DNA of 64,000 nucleotides, taken from contig JAHDBD010000002.1 in assembly GCA_020630575.1 (NCBI GenBank), positions 124,001 to 188,000 of the forward strand. Direction: 5' to 3'. The position numbers and the translations under genes were made by a program. The DNA comes from Bernardetia sp. Lineage in GTDB: Bacteria > Bacteroidota > Bacteroidia > Cytophagales > Bernardetiaceae. The stretch's first letter is position 1. Each line of letters begins with the position of its first letter. The notes below the pieces were generated by a model. That model was given only the letters and a program-made list of their open reading frames with translations. It was not told where the DNA came from and searched no databases. Of this stretch, positions 29,349 to 37,212 are shown one piece after another.

Positions 29349-29873
29349 ATGGAAAACATATTTTTTAATAATTGGGAAAGCATTGTAAGAGTAATCATAA
29401 TGACCTTTATGGGTTATATAGCTATGATTTTCTTGCTTCGAATCTCTGGTAAACGTACACTTTCGAAAATGAATGCTTTTGACTTTGTCATTACCGTCGT
29501 CTTCGGTTCAAGTTTGGCTGCAGTAGCTTTAAATAAAAGTATATCATTATCGGAAGGAGTAGTCTGTTTTTCTATGCTCGTTTTCATGCAATTTACAATT
29601 ACTTGGCTTTCAGTACGCTTCAAGTTTGTGAAAAATATAGTTACTAGCAAACCCACTTTATTACTCTATAAAGGAGAGTTATACGAAAGTATTTTGAAAA
29701 AAGAACGAATTACTATTGATGAATTATATGTAGCAGCAAGAAGGAAAGGAATTGAAGATTTGAAAAATATTGATGCAATTATTTTGGAAACAACTGGCGA
29801 TATAAACATCATGGAAAAAGTAAGTAACAGAGAAGCACAAACAATTAAAAACTTGGAAGTGAGTAATTTTTAA
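29349..29873 (+). CDS. DUF421 (YetF-like) membrane protein
   Basis: The 174 residues have three N-terminal membrane segments (IVRVIIMTFMGYIAMIFLL, FDFVITVVFGSSLAAVAL, VVCFSMLVFMQFTITWL) joined by the hallmark RISGKRTLSKMNAFDFV. The cytoplasmic C-terminal domain holds the family motif KPTLLLYKGELYESILKKERIT and ELYVAARRKGI. In spore formers YetF-like proteins affect spore coat or germination; in Bacteroidota the role is unknown. The length is normal for the short version of the family. The gene converges on the TonB receptor gene 25 bases away. Confidence 0.88.
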   Translation: MENIFFNNWESIVRVIIMTFMGYIAMIFLLRISGKRTLSKMNAFDFVITVVFGSSLAAVALNKSISLSEGVVCFSMLVFMQFTITWLSVRFKFVKNIVTSKPTLLLYKGELYESILKKERITIDELYVAARRKGIEDLKNIDAIILETTGDINIMEKVSNREAQTIKNLEVSNF

Positions 29874-29899
29874 GAGTAACTTTACAAATATTTTACTCT
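29873..29899. terminator. Weak bidirectional terminator
   Basis: AGAGTAA pairs with TTACTCT, with T-rich and A-rich flanks, between the converging DUF421 and TonB-receptor genes. The stem is only seven bases. Confidence 0.5.
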
Positions 29900-31838
29900 A
29901 AAATTTAGTCCTCAAAACAAACTCAAAACTACGCCCTACCATTGGATAAAAAGCCATAGATTGATATTGATAATTAAAAACATTCTGACAATTTAGCTCT
30001 AAAACAAACTTCACTTTTTTATAATTGATTGTTTTTCCTAAAGAAAAGTTAGCCAAAAAATAAGAAGGTAAATATTCTGTATTTGTCGTTGTGGTAAATC
30101 GTTTGCCTACAAACTGTTGTTCAATTCTCAAAAACTGACTTTTATAAGCTGCATAAACAAAACTTTTTTGCTGATGAAAAGGTGTATAAATAAGCTGTTT
30201 TCCTTCTGACTCATCCAAATCTCTAATCTTTTTTAAGTTTTTCGAATTGGTATAAGTATAAGAAACATTCGCTTCAAGATTGAAATTTTGACTCGTTTTT
30301 TTGAAGAAAAGATTACTTTCAATTCCCTGTGAAAAGACAGAACGCAAATTTTCTGGTCGCCAATAACCAGCCACAGCAGGAGACCACAAAATCCAATCAT
30401 CAATATTAGCCCAAAAATAAAGCGAAGAAAAAGATAGTTTTGTGCCTTTTTTATCTATAAAATGATAAATTGCCGAAAATTCTCCATTCCAACCCTCTTC
30501 ATTTTTCAAATCAGGATTGCCAACAGGAAACCAATATCTATCATTCAAGGTAGGCGCACGGAAATTACGAGCTGCGTTAACTTTGACATCCAAATTATTT
30601 TTAATGAAATTGATACCAAAAGAAGGCAAAAAGGCTTGAAATTGATTATCCAAAACAACTTGACGAGCTAAAAAATTAGTTTGAAAAAATGGAGAAGGCG
30701 AATATTCTACCGAAGCAAAAATGCTTTGTTGTGCCTGTGAATGTCTTTGATTATAACCATCTACATCAGCAAAATCTTGTCTTATTCGGATTCCTGTTTG
30801 TAAAAGTAGTTTTTGATGAGGAGCATATTTCATTTCTGAGAGAAAATGATAGGATTGATTTTTTGTTTTTGAAACAATAGCCGAAGTTTCATTTCTATAT
30901 TCTAAAAAGTCATACAAATAACCTGCTTTCGTACTAATTTCAAAATTTCGTTTTTTGTATTTCCATTGTAAAAGATTCCGAACAGAGAAATCATCTTGCG
31001 TTTCTTTGTTTATAGGAACTGTTATAGGTGGTGGAAGTTCTCGGCTTGCATCTTGCGCCCAAAAATGAAACGAAAATTGATGATTTGAAAGTCTTGATGT
31101 GTTTTTGGGAAGAAAATAAAATTCTTGAACAATTCCTTTTTGCTCTGTGGCTGCTCGTTTTCTAGTAAATGTTTCTTTATTGTAATTATAGGAATAATTA
31201 TTTTTGGCAGATTTATAAAAAAAACGACTTGTAGCTTTTATATGTAATCGTTCTGAGTTTGAAATAGAATAGGAAGTCGTCAAAAGCTGTTTGAAAGCCT
31301 GAAAGCTGCCTATGGATTGAATCCAATTCAATGAAAAGTCTTTTTGTGTATTTTTAGGATTGTGATTTAATGAAATTCCACCTCCAAAACCTCCTTCTCC
31401 ATAACGCAAACTTGCTGCTCCATAATGAACATTCACTTCGTCCAACAATCCAATAGGAAAAAGCGAAAAATCTACCTGCCCCAAAGTAGGAGAGTTAAGA
31501 GGAATTCCTTCCCAAAAAACCTGTGTATGTCCTGCGCTTGTTCCACGAAAAGACGGAGAAGCCAAACCAGAGATGCTATAAAACTTCAAAAAAATAGGCG
31601 TTCGATACGATAAAAGTCTGCCCAAATCAGAAGTCTGATAACTTGCCATTGCCAAAGAATCCAGTTTCTGAACCTCAAAACCTGCTGCTTTTTCTTCTAA
31701 GGAATTAGATTGAATTTCGACAGCATTTAACTGAATGACAGAATCTTGTTCGGAATTAGTTTGAGAAAAAGAATATGAAAAAATAAAGAAAAATGATAAA
31801 ATGAAGAAGGATTTTAACACAATATTTTTTTGTAGCAT
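29898..31838 (-). CDS. TonB-dependent outer-membrane receptor
   Basis: The 646-residue protein has a signal peptide (about residues 1-26, ending YSFSQ). A plug domain follows (LGRLLSYRTPIFLKFY, SFRGTSAGHTQVFWEGIPLN, EVNVHYGAASLRYGEGGFGG), then a beta-barrel of alternating aromatic strands that ends in GRSFEFVLRTKF with the terminal Phe of outer-membrane proteins. No carboxypeptidase-like SusC domain is present, so it belongs to the classic siderophore/BtuB-like receptors. The substrate is not evident; I see no cobalamin riboswitch or Fur box upstream. It is the last gene on the minus strand after trpC, 124 bases downstream, with a cluster of palindromes in between. Confidence 0.9.
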   Translation of the reverse strand: MLQKNIVLKSFFILSFFFIFSYSFSQTNSEQDSVIQLNAVEIQSNSLEEKAAGFEVQKLDSLAMASYQTSDLGRLLSYRTPIFLKFYSISGLASPSFRGTSAGHTQVFWEGIPLNSPTLGQVDFSLFPIGLLDEVNVHYGAASLRYGEGGFGGGISLNHNPKNTQKDFSLNWIQSIGSFQAFKQLLTTSYSISNSERLHIKATSRFFYKSAKNNYSYNYNKETFTRKRAATEQKGIVQEFYFLPKNTSRLSNHQFSFHFWAQDASRELPPPITVPINKETQDDFSVRNLLQWKYKKRNFEISTKAGYLYDFLEYRNETSAIVSKTKNQSYHFLSEMKYAPHQKLLLQTGIRIRQDFADVDGYNQRHSQAQQSIFASVEYSPSPFFQTNFLARQVVLDNQFQAFLPSFGINFIKNNLDVKVNAARNFRAPTLNDRYWFPVGNPDLKNEEGWNGEFSAIYHFIDKKGTKLSFSSLYFWANIDDWILWSPAVAGYWRPENLRSVFSQGIESNLFFKKTSQNFNLEANVSYTYTNSKNLKKIRDLDESEGKQLIYTPFHQQKSFVYAAYKSQFLRIEQQFVGKRFTTTTNTEYLPSYFLANFSLGKTINYKKVKFVLELNCQNVFNYQYQSMAFYPMVGRSFEFVLRTKF

Positions 31839-31850
31839 ACCTTTTAAGGT

Positions 31851-31957
31851 GCGAAGATGTACCGAAGACTAAAGTCTTCGTAAAATAAATATACTTTCCG
31901 AAGACTAAAGCCTACGGTACATGTTACACACGCTAAAGCGTATGCTACATGGCTACG
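31851..31957. repeat. Cluster of CTAAAG-centred palindromes
   Basis: Three successive elements share a CTAAAG apex: CCGAAGACTAAAGTCTTCG (31863-31881), CCGAAGACTAAAGCCTACGG (31899-31918) and CACGCTAAAGCGTATG (31929-31944). Parts (GGTACAT, GCTACATG) also recur between them. They fill the gap between trpC and the TonB receptor gene. Confidence 0.65.
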
Positions 31958-31962
31958 CAAAA

Positions 31963-32760
31963 TTACAATTTTTCTATAAACTCTTTGCACGCTTGTGCAG
32001 GGTTTTGTTGTTTCATAAAATATTCTCCCATCAAAAAGCCTTCAAAACCTTTTTCTCTTAATCTTAAAACTGTTTCTATATCTGATAAACCACTTTCAGA
32101 AATTACTACAAAATCATTTTGAGTTGTTTCTTTTATAGATTGAATTTCATCAAAAAGTCGCATTGATTCCTCAATATCAACATCAAATGTTTTTAGATTT
32201 CTATTATTTACACCAACAGCATCAACAATATGAGCAATTTCTTTGACCTGTTCTAGTTCTTCTGTTGCATGAATTTCTAACAAAATTTCTAAACCAAGTT
32301 CCTTTGCTTTTTCGGCAAGTTCTAGGCATCTTTTGGGCGAAAGAACGGCAGCAATAAGCAAAATTAAATCTGCCCCACTCGCTTTTGCACGATATATTTG
32401 AAATTCATCTATCATAAAATCTTTTCTCAAAATAGGAATTTCATTATATGCACGAGCAATTTCTAAATCGCTAATTTGTCCACCAAAAAACTCTGTATCT
32501 GTCAGAACGGAAAGTGCAGAAGCACCAGCAGAGGCATAACCTTGTGTAATTTCAATAACATCAACCGAATCATTAATTATTCCTTTTGAGGGAGATTTTC
32601 GTTTGAATTCTGCAATAATTCCAGATCCATTTTTGATAGAATTTTTAAAAGAAATTGTTTCTCTATTAAAAAAAGGCTTTTGCTTTAGACTTTCAATAGA
32701 AATTTCTTTTTTGAGCTGGGCAACTTCTTTTTGTTTATGAAGGATTATTTTTTCTAGCAT
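31963..32760 (-). CDS. trpC: Indole-3-glycerol-phosphate synthase
   Basis: TrpC converts carboxyphenylamino-deoxyribulose phosphate to indole-3-glycerol phosphate. The 265 residues form one TIM barrel with the family motifs IIAEFKRKSPSKG (catalytic Lys, about residues 48-60), ASALSVLTDTEFFGG, ILRKDFMIDEFQIYRAKA, LGLEILLEIHATEEL and AVGVNNRNLKTF. It ends with VISESGLSD and GFLMGEYFM. It is not fused to TrpF, which is not in the window. It is the last trp gene of the minus-strand operon and lies 137 bases past trpD. Confidence 0.96.
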   Translation of the reverse strand: MLEKIILHKQKEVAQLKKEISIESLKQKPFFNRETISFKNSIKNGSGIIAEFKRKSPSKGIINDSVDVIEITQGYASAGASALSVLTDTEFFGGQISDLEIARAYNEIPILRKDFMIDEFQIYRAKASGADLILLIAAVLSPKRCLELAEKAKELGLEILLEIHATEELEQVKEIAHIVDAVGVNNRNLKTFDVDIEESMRLFDEIQSIKETTQNDFVVISESGLSDIETVLRLREKGFEGFLMGEYFMKQQNPAQACKEFIEKL

Positions 32761-32897
32761 TCTTTCAGTTGTCAGTTATCAGTAAACAGTTATCAAGATG
32801 AAAATTCAATTCTGTTTACCATATTAGTATAAATATTTTCTAAGGGAAAAATAATTCGTAATTCGTAATTAGCTTCGCTGCTTTGGCAAGTCGTAAT
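32761..32897. repeat. Short simple repeats between trpD and trpC
   Basis: Two simple-repeat tracts are visible: CAGTTATCAGTAAACAGTTA (near 32775) and ATTCGTAATTCGTAATTAG (near 32852). Similar CAGTTA/CAGTAA units occur at the 3' end of folK. No gene is supported. Confidence 0.45.
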
Positions 32898-33917
32898 CTA
32901 AACCAATTGAGGAGAAAGTTTTAATAATTTCTGCAAGGCTTCATACGCCTTTCCACTTTCTAAAGATTCTTTTGCCAGTTCTTTCGCTTCTTCAAAAGAA
33001 GTTTCCTTATTTGTGTTTCTAAAAGAAGTTTGAAGTGCAATAGCAGAATTTGTCAAAACGACTTCCTTTTGTGCTTCTGTTGCTTTGTTATTCAAAACAC
33101 TTAAAAATATATCGGCAGCTTCTTTTATATTTGTTCCTCCTTCAATTTGATTTGGCTTTAAAATATTTGTTCCCAAATCTTTTGGAGAAATAATAAATTC
33201 GCCTTCATTGGTAATCATTTTGAAAGGAGAAGTAAGCGAAATTTCATCATATCCAGCCAAAGAATGAACAATCGAAAATTGCGAATTTTCTTGTTTTTGA
33301 TAGAGATACGCATACAAACGAGCCAATTCCAAACTGAAAACACCAATCATCTGACGTTTCACAAAAGCAGGATTTACCATTGGCCCTAGCATATTGAAGA
33401 ACGTTTTTGTTCCCAAACGCAAACGAATAGGTGCAACAGCCTTCGCAGCAGGGTGAAAAAGAGGTGCATGTAAAAAACAAATATTTGCTTCTTCAATTTG
33501 CCTTTGTAAAACAGATTTATCTGTCGTAAAAACTACGCCCAAATGTTCCAATACATTCGACGAACCACAAGGCGAAGAAACGCCATAATTTCCATGTTTG
33601 GCAACCTTCACACCTGCACCAGCGACCACAAAAGAAGTAATCGTCGAAATATTAAAGGTATTTTTGCCATCACCACCTGTTCCACATAAATCTATCGCAT
33701 CATAAGCCGACAAATCTACACGCAAACACGTTTCTAGCATCGCATCACGAAAGCCCAAAAGCTCATCCACCGTAATACTTCGCATATTAAAAACCGTCAG
33801 AAAAGACGCAATTTGTAGTTGATTATATTCTCCATTAGCCATTTGTAGTAAGAGATTTTTTGCTTCTTCTCTTGTGATAGTGTGGTGTTCGTATAAGTGA
33901 TTTAGTATGTTTTTCAT
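32898..33917 (-). CDS. trpD: Anthranilate phosphoribosyltransferase
   Basis: TrpD joins anthranilate to phosphoribosyl pyrophosphate. The 339 residues show the PRPP-binding motif LCGTGGDGKNTFNIST (about residues 82-97), KHGNYGVSSPCGSSNVLEHLG (about 114-134, anthranilate site, nominally one continuous motif) and LRLGTKTFFNMLGPMVNPA. The helical N-terminal domain (TREEAKNLLLQMANGEYNQL) is complete. Length and motif order match the family. It is preceded by the unrecognised gene at 33987-34586 and followed by trpC. Confidence 0.96.
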   Translation of the reverse strand: MKNILNHLYEHHTITREEAKNLLLQMANGEYNQLQIASFLTVFNMRSITVDELLGFRDAMLETCLRVDLSAYDAIDLCGTGGDGKNTFNISTITSFVVAGAGVKVAKHGNYGVSSPCGSSNVLEHLGVVFTTDKSVLQRQIEEANICFLHAPLFHPAAKAVAPIRLRLGTKTFFNMLGPMVNPAFVKRQMIGVFSLELARLYAYLYQKQENSQFSIVHSLAGYDEISLTSPFKMITNEGEFIISPKDLGTNILKPNQIEGGTNIKEAADIFLSVLNNKATEAQKEVVLTNSAIALQTSFRNTNKETSFEEAKELAKESLESGKAYEALQKLLKLSPQLV

Positions 33918-33986
33918 TTTTTTGTATGTTTTTGAACTATTGTCAAATTCTGATTACAGACTATTGACAGAGTTTTGATTTATATT

Positions 33987-34586
33987 TTATTGCAAACTTT
34001 CTCTAAGCATTTGTTCTAAATAAGGAATAGTTGAAGGAAAAGAAATGTTATAGCCTTTATCATCTATTTGTATTTGAATATTTCCTTTCCAATTAGGAAC
34101 ACCAAACAACCATTTACCTAACGAATCTATTTCAATATCCTTATCTACGTTTGCATCATAACCCAATTCATTATTATCAATTTCTACTTTGATTTTATAA
34201 CAAATATGTTTTTGACAATTCTTTCTTACAGAAGAAAAAGGATAATTACTTTTAGCTATTTTTGAAGAAAAAAGAAATTGAATTGTTTTATCTAAAGTAT
34301 GAATATGATTAGGTAATTTTAATGGCGATTTTCTATGAACTGGAACATATTTTATTAGCTTTGCCTTTTCATTATCTCTACCATAAATTAAAAAATTACG
34401 TTTGAGACTAAAGTTCAAAGACAAATCATCTAATCCATTTAATGGAATAGCTCGTTCTTCTAATTTTTTATATTCTGAATCAAGTATTTCTTCGCTAACA
34501 AATTCATATAGATTTGAACTATACGGAACATTATTTTTGAATTTTTCAAATGATTCTTGAGTAAGAAAATATATTTTACTTTCCAT
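33987..34586 (-). CDS. Unrecognised gene inside the trp operon
   Basis: From the ATG at 34586 the product has 199 residues (an open frame extends upstream to 34751 but only overlaps trpG). It begins MESKIYFLTQESFEKFKNN and contains no signal peptide, membrane helix or known motif. It is rich in Lys, Asn and aromatic residues, and reads like a small two-domain soluble protein, with KYVPVHRKSPLKLPNHIHTL and a C-terminal segment LGKWLFGVPNWKGNIQIQID. It lies 22 bases after trpG and 69 before trpD on the same strand, so it should be co-transcribed and subject to the Trp attenuator. A link to tryptophan synthesis is only positional; the gene may be a recent insertion. Confidence 0.7.
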   Translation of the reverse strand: MESKIYFLTQESFEKFKNNVPYSSNLYEFVSEEILDSEYKKLEERAIPLNGLDDLSLNFSLKRNFLIYGRDNEKAKLIKYVPVHRKSPLKLPNHIHTLDKTIQFLFSSKIAKSNYPFSSVRKNCQKHICYKIKVEIDNNELGYDANVDKDIEIDSLGKWLFGVPNWKGNIQIQIDDKGYNISFPSTIPYLEQMLRESLQ

Positions 34587-34608
34587 CTTATTTATTTTTG
34601 TGATTTTA

Positions 34609-35223
34609 TCAAACCTTAGCCACCGTTTCTTTCTCCAACCAATTTTTAATAATTGCTTTTCCTTCTGGTGTAAGGATAGATTCTGGGTGGAATTGAATGC
34701 CTTTGAGTTTATATTTTTTGTGAGCAATCGCCATAATTTCGCCTTGTTCATCTACGGCAGTTATTTCAAAATCGGCTGGCAAACTGTCCTTTTGAATAAC
34801 CCAAGAATGATAACGCCCTACATTTATTTTGGCTGGAAGTCCTGCAAATAAACTATCTTCTGTCAAAACTTTAATAGGCGTAGCAACTCCATGATAGACT
34901 TTTGAAAGATTTTCTAGTTTTGCGCCAAATGCTTCTCCCAATGCTTGATGTCCCAAACAGACACCTAACATATCTTTTGTAGGTGCAAAATGACGGATAA
35001 TTTCTAATAATTTTCCGGCTTCTGACGGAATTCCACCACCAGGCGAAAGTAAGATTTTATCAAATTTTTCTAGTTCTTCTAGTTTTACTTCGTCATTTCT
35101 AAAAACAGTAATTTGTGCTTGTTGTTCTTTGTTTGTTGAAAGTTCACTAGTTAGTTCTCTCAAATAATGAACTAAATTATAAACGAAAGAATCGTAATTA
35201 TCTATGACTGCTATTTGTTTCAT
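34609..35223 (-). CDS. trpG: Anthranilate synthase glutaminase component
   Basis: TrpG (component II) releases ammonia from glutamine for TrpE. Starting at ATG 35223 (MKQIAVIDNYDSF) the protein is 204 residues; the upstream extension to 35262 reads through a dispersed hairpin and is unlikely. It has the class I glutaminase motifs LLSPGGGIPSEAG, the nucleophile Cys in GVCLGHQALGEAFG and the His-Glu pair in IQFHPESILTPEG. Such subunits may also serve p-aminobenzoate synthesis; the position after trpE argues for tryptophan. Confidence 0.95.
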   Translation of the reverse strand: MKQIAVIDNYDSFVYNLVHYLRELTSELSTNKEQQAQITVFRNDEVKLEELEKFDKILLSPGGGIPSEAGKLLEIIRHFAPTKDMLGVCLGHQALGEAFGAKLENLSKVYHGVATPIKVLTEDSLFAGLPAKINVGRYHSWVIQKDSLPADFEITAVDEQGEIMAIAHKKYKLKGIQFHPESILTPEGKAIIKNWLEKETVAKV

Positions 35224-35237
35224 TTTTTCGTTTTTGT

Positions 35238-35277
35238 AACCGTCATTGAGATTGAAATACAATTCTCAACAACGGTT
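35238..35277. repeat. Dispersed hairpin upstream of trpG
   Basis: AACCGTCATTGAGATT and AATTCTCAACAACGGTT form a long imperfect stem 14 bases before the trpG start codon. The left arm resembles the element at 2957-3033 after folK. Confidence 0.5.
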
Positions 35278-35344
35278 GGGTTTATAAATTATTATTATAT
35301 TAGTAAAGGGGTATAGAGTAAATTAAAGATAACTTTTCGCCACT

Positions 35345-36757
35345 CTACAAGACGATTTCTTCTGCTAATTTTAAGGCTTTTCGAAGGGCTGCTAATTTAT
35401 TTCCTACTTCTGCCAATTCATTTTCAGGAACAGAACTTTCTACAATTCCTGCACCTGCTTGAAAATAAAGTGCATTTTCTTTACTCAAAAATGAACGTAT
35501 CATAATAGCATGATTATAATCGCCATTGAAACCAATAAAACCAATCGCACCACCGTAATAACTACGATTTTCAGGTTCATATTTATGAATGAGAGAAAGA
35601 GCATTTGGTTTTGGAGAACCTGAAAGCGTACCTGCTGGGAATGTATCAGCAGCAATCTGCAAAGGAGAAACTTCTGGCAAAAGCTCGCCACTCACTTCCG
35701 AAACCAAATGAATAACATGAGAGAAATACTGAACTTCTCTAAAAACATCAACATTTACATTTGTTCCGTTTCTACTCAAATCATTTCTTGCCAAATCAAC
35801 AAGCATAACATGTTCGGCATTTTCTTTTGGGTCATTTTGAAGTTGAACAGCCAAGGCAGCATCAGCAGAATCATTTCCTGTTCGTTTGAAAGTTCCTGCA
35901 ATCGGGTGGATAGTTGCTTTTCTATTTTTGACTACAAGTTGCGCCTCTGGCGAAGAACCCATTAACTTGAAACTTCCATAATCAAAATAAAACAAATAAG
36001 GGGAAGGATTTACACTGCGTAAGGCACGATAAACATTAAAATCATCGCCTTCAAATTTTTGTTTGTAACGTCTTGAAAGAACAATTTGAAAAACATCACC
36101 ACGCTTGCAATGCGAAATTCCATGATTTACATTATCCAAAAAGTCTTCATCTGTCATATTTGAAGTTTCTTCTCCTTCTGTTTTGAATGAATAGGTAGGT
36201 GCATTTTTGTTTTGAAGAACATCTAATACTTTTTTGAAAGTTGGCTCATTTCCGTTTTCATTTTCTAGTTGATGTTCAAAAATATGAAGTTCATTTTTGA
36301 AGTGATTGATAGCAATTACATACTTGAAAACGTGATATTGAACTAATGGAATTTTAAGTTTTTGTGTCTTGGGTTCTGGTATTTTTTCAAAATACTTAAC
36401 AGCATCATAGGTAGTATAACCAAAAAGTCCGTTTGTAATAAAGTTGTGTTTATTCTTTTCAGCTTTAAAACTCTTTGAAAATTTTGTAAGAGCTTCTGTT
36501 ACTTCTGATGGATTTTCAATCTCTTTTTCTGTCGTACTTCCATCAGGAAAAGACTGATAAATAGTTTCATTTTCTACCTTAAAATTCGCTATTGGCTCAC
36601 AACAGATATATGTAAAAGCATTTTGATTGCCATGATAATCTGAAGATTCCAACAAAAAACTCATTGGATATTTATCTCTCAATTTTAAATAAATCCCGAC
36701 AGGCGTAAGCGTATCAGCTAATATTTTTTGAGTGAAAGTTTTTAATTTGAAATTCAT
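35345..36757 (-). CDS. trpE: Anthranilate synthase component I
   Basis: TrpE makes anthranilate from chorismate using ammonia from TrpG. I start at ATG 36757 (MNFKLKTFTQKILADTLTPV), giving 470 residues; a longer frame to 36817 crosses a dispersed repeat. The N-terminal Trp-feedback motif appears as SFLLESSDYHGNQNAFTYIC. The chorismate-binding core contains GDVFQIVLSRRY, PSPYLFYFDYGSFKLMGSSPE, IAGTFKRTGN, HVMLVDLARNDL, TFPAGTLSGSPK and YGGAIGFIGFNGDYNHAIMIR, all in order. It is the first structural gene after a leader-peptide attenuator (36816-37007). Confidence 0.97.
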   Translation of the reverse strand: MNFKLKTFTQKILADTLTPVGIYLKLRDKYPMSFLLESSDYHGNQNAFTYICCEPIANFKVENETIYQSFPDGSTTEKEIENPSEVTEALTKFSKSFKAEKNKHNFITNGLFGYTTYDAVKYFEKIPEPKTQKLKIPLVQYHVFKYVIAINHFKNELHIFEHQLENENGNEPTFKKVLDVLQNKNAPTYSFKTEGEETSNMTDEDFLDNVNHGISHCKRGDVFQIVLSRRYKQKFEGDDFNVYRALRSVNPSPYLFYFDYGSFKLMGSSPEAQLVVKNRKATIHPIAGTFKRTGNDSADAALAVQLQNDPKENAEHVMLVDLARNDLSRNGTNVNVDVFREVQYFSHVIHLVSEVSGELLPEVSPLQIAADTFPAGTLSGSPKPNALSLIHKYEPENRSYYGGAIGFIGFNGDYNHAIMIRSFLSKENALYFQAGAGIVESSVPENELAEVGNKLAALRKALKLAEEIVL

Positions 36758-36774
36758 AGATTTTTGTATTATGT

Positions 36775-36804
36775 GTTGTTGATGTCTCCACCAACAACGG
36801 CAAG
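36775..36804. repeat. Dispersed hairpin upstream of trpE
   Basis: GTTGTTGATGTCTCCACC followed by AACAACGGCAAGA forms a hairpin between the attenuator and the trpE start codon. The same motif (GTTGTTGGTGTC, ACCAACAACGGCAAGAGA) precedes deoC at 42611-42644. Confidence 0.55.
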
Positions 36805-36815
36805 AAATTTTAAAC

Positions 36816-36852
36816 AAAAAAAAGACTTATCACATTTTGCGATAAGTCTTTT
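36816..36852 (-). terminator. Attenuator terminator of the trp operon
   Basis: On the minus strand AAAAGACTTATC pairs with GATAAGTCTTTT across a short loop, then eight T residues (36816-36823 on the plus strand read as A). This is a full rho-independent terminator placed before trpE rather than after a gene, as expected for an attenuator. Confidence 0.85.
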
Positions 36853-36926
36853 ATATATAAATCAAAGATATAATTTTCTGTATTCCTTTTATTTTCTTAG
36901 GTTCAGAATGCACACGACTTATCGCC
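36839..36926 (-). promoter_or_regulatory. trp antiterminator (alternative pairing)
   Basis: The leader segment GCGATAAGTC (36925-36916 on the minus strand) is perfectly complementary over ten bases to GACTTATCGC (36848-36839), which is also the first arm of the terminator. The two hairpins therefore exclude each other. The pairing segment lies inside the leader peptide ORF, just after the Trp codons, so a ribosome stalled on Trp would leave it free and one reaching the stop codon would cover it. Confidence 0.8.
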
Positions 36927-37007
36927 TATATCTTTGATATAGTGCCACCACCATGCAGAATTTGCAGAAGTAGATAGATAAGTAATATTTAAAATTATGT
37001 TTGTCAT
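36903..37007 (-). CDS. trpL: trp leader peptide with three Trp codons
   Basis: A 34-codon ORF starts at ATG 37007, begins MTNIILNITY and carries three consecutive Trp codons (TGG at 36953-36945) in the context SAWWWHYIKDIG, ending with TGA at 36903. It sits between a promoter (37063-37092) and a terminator that precedes trpE. Trp triplets are rare in proteins, so their place here is a strong sign of translation-coupled attenuation: when charged tRNA-Trp is scarce, the ribosome stalls and the antiterminator can form. The peptide itself probably has no function. Confidence 0.85.
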   Translation of the reverse strand: MTNIILNITYLSTSANSAWWWHYIKDIGDKSCAF

Positions 37008-37062
37008 TCTGTTTTTGATAGACAATATTTTTGTTTTTGGTATATTTCTGATTGTCTCTACG

Positions 37063-37092
37063 CAAATCTACAAAAGTTTTTTGAGTTTGCAA
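37063..37092 (-). promoter_or_regulatory. Bacteroidota-type promoter of the trp operon
   Basis: On the minus strand TTG (37092-37090) is followed after 19 bases by TAGATTTG (37070-37063), matching the TTG/TAnnTTTG pattern. The start point would be about 50 bases before the leader-peptide ATG. Confidence 0.65.
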
Positions 37093-37212
37093 GTTTTTTT
37101 TTTGATAAACCTAATAAATTTAATTTTGTAAACCTAGAAAGTATTAATTCATCTAATTCAATCTATACTGTATATTTTGATTTTCAGATTCGATAAAAGT
37201 TGAGAACAGTTT

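Noticed and set aside
34587..34751. Upstream extension of the unknown trp-operon gene
   Set aside because: It would overlap the end of trpG; the ATG at 34586 gives normal spacing and a natural start.
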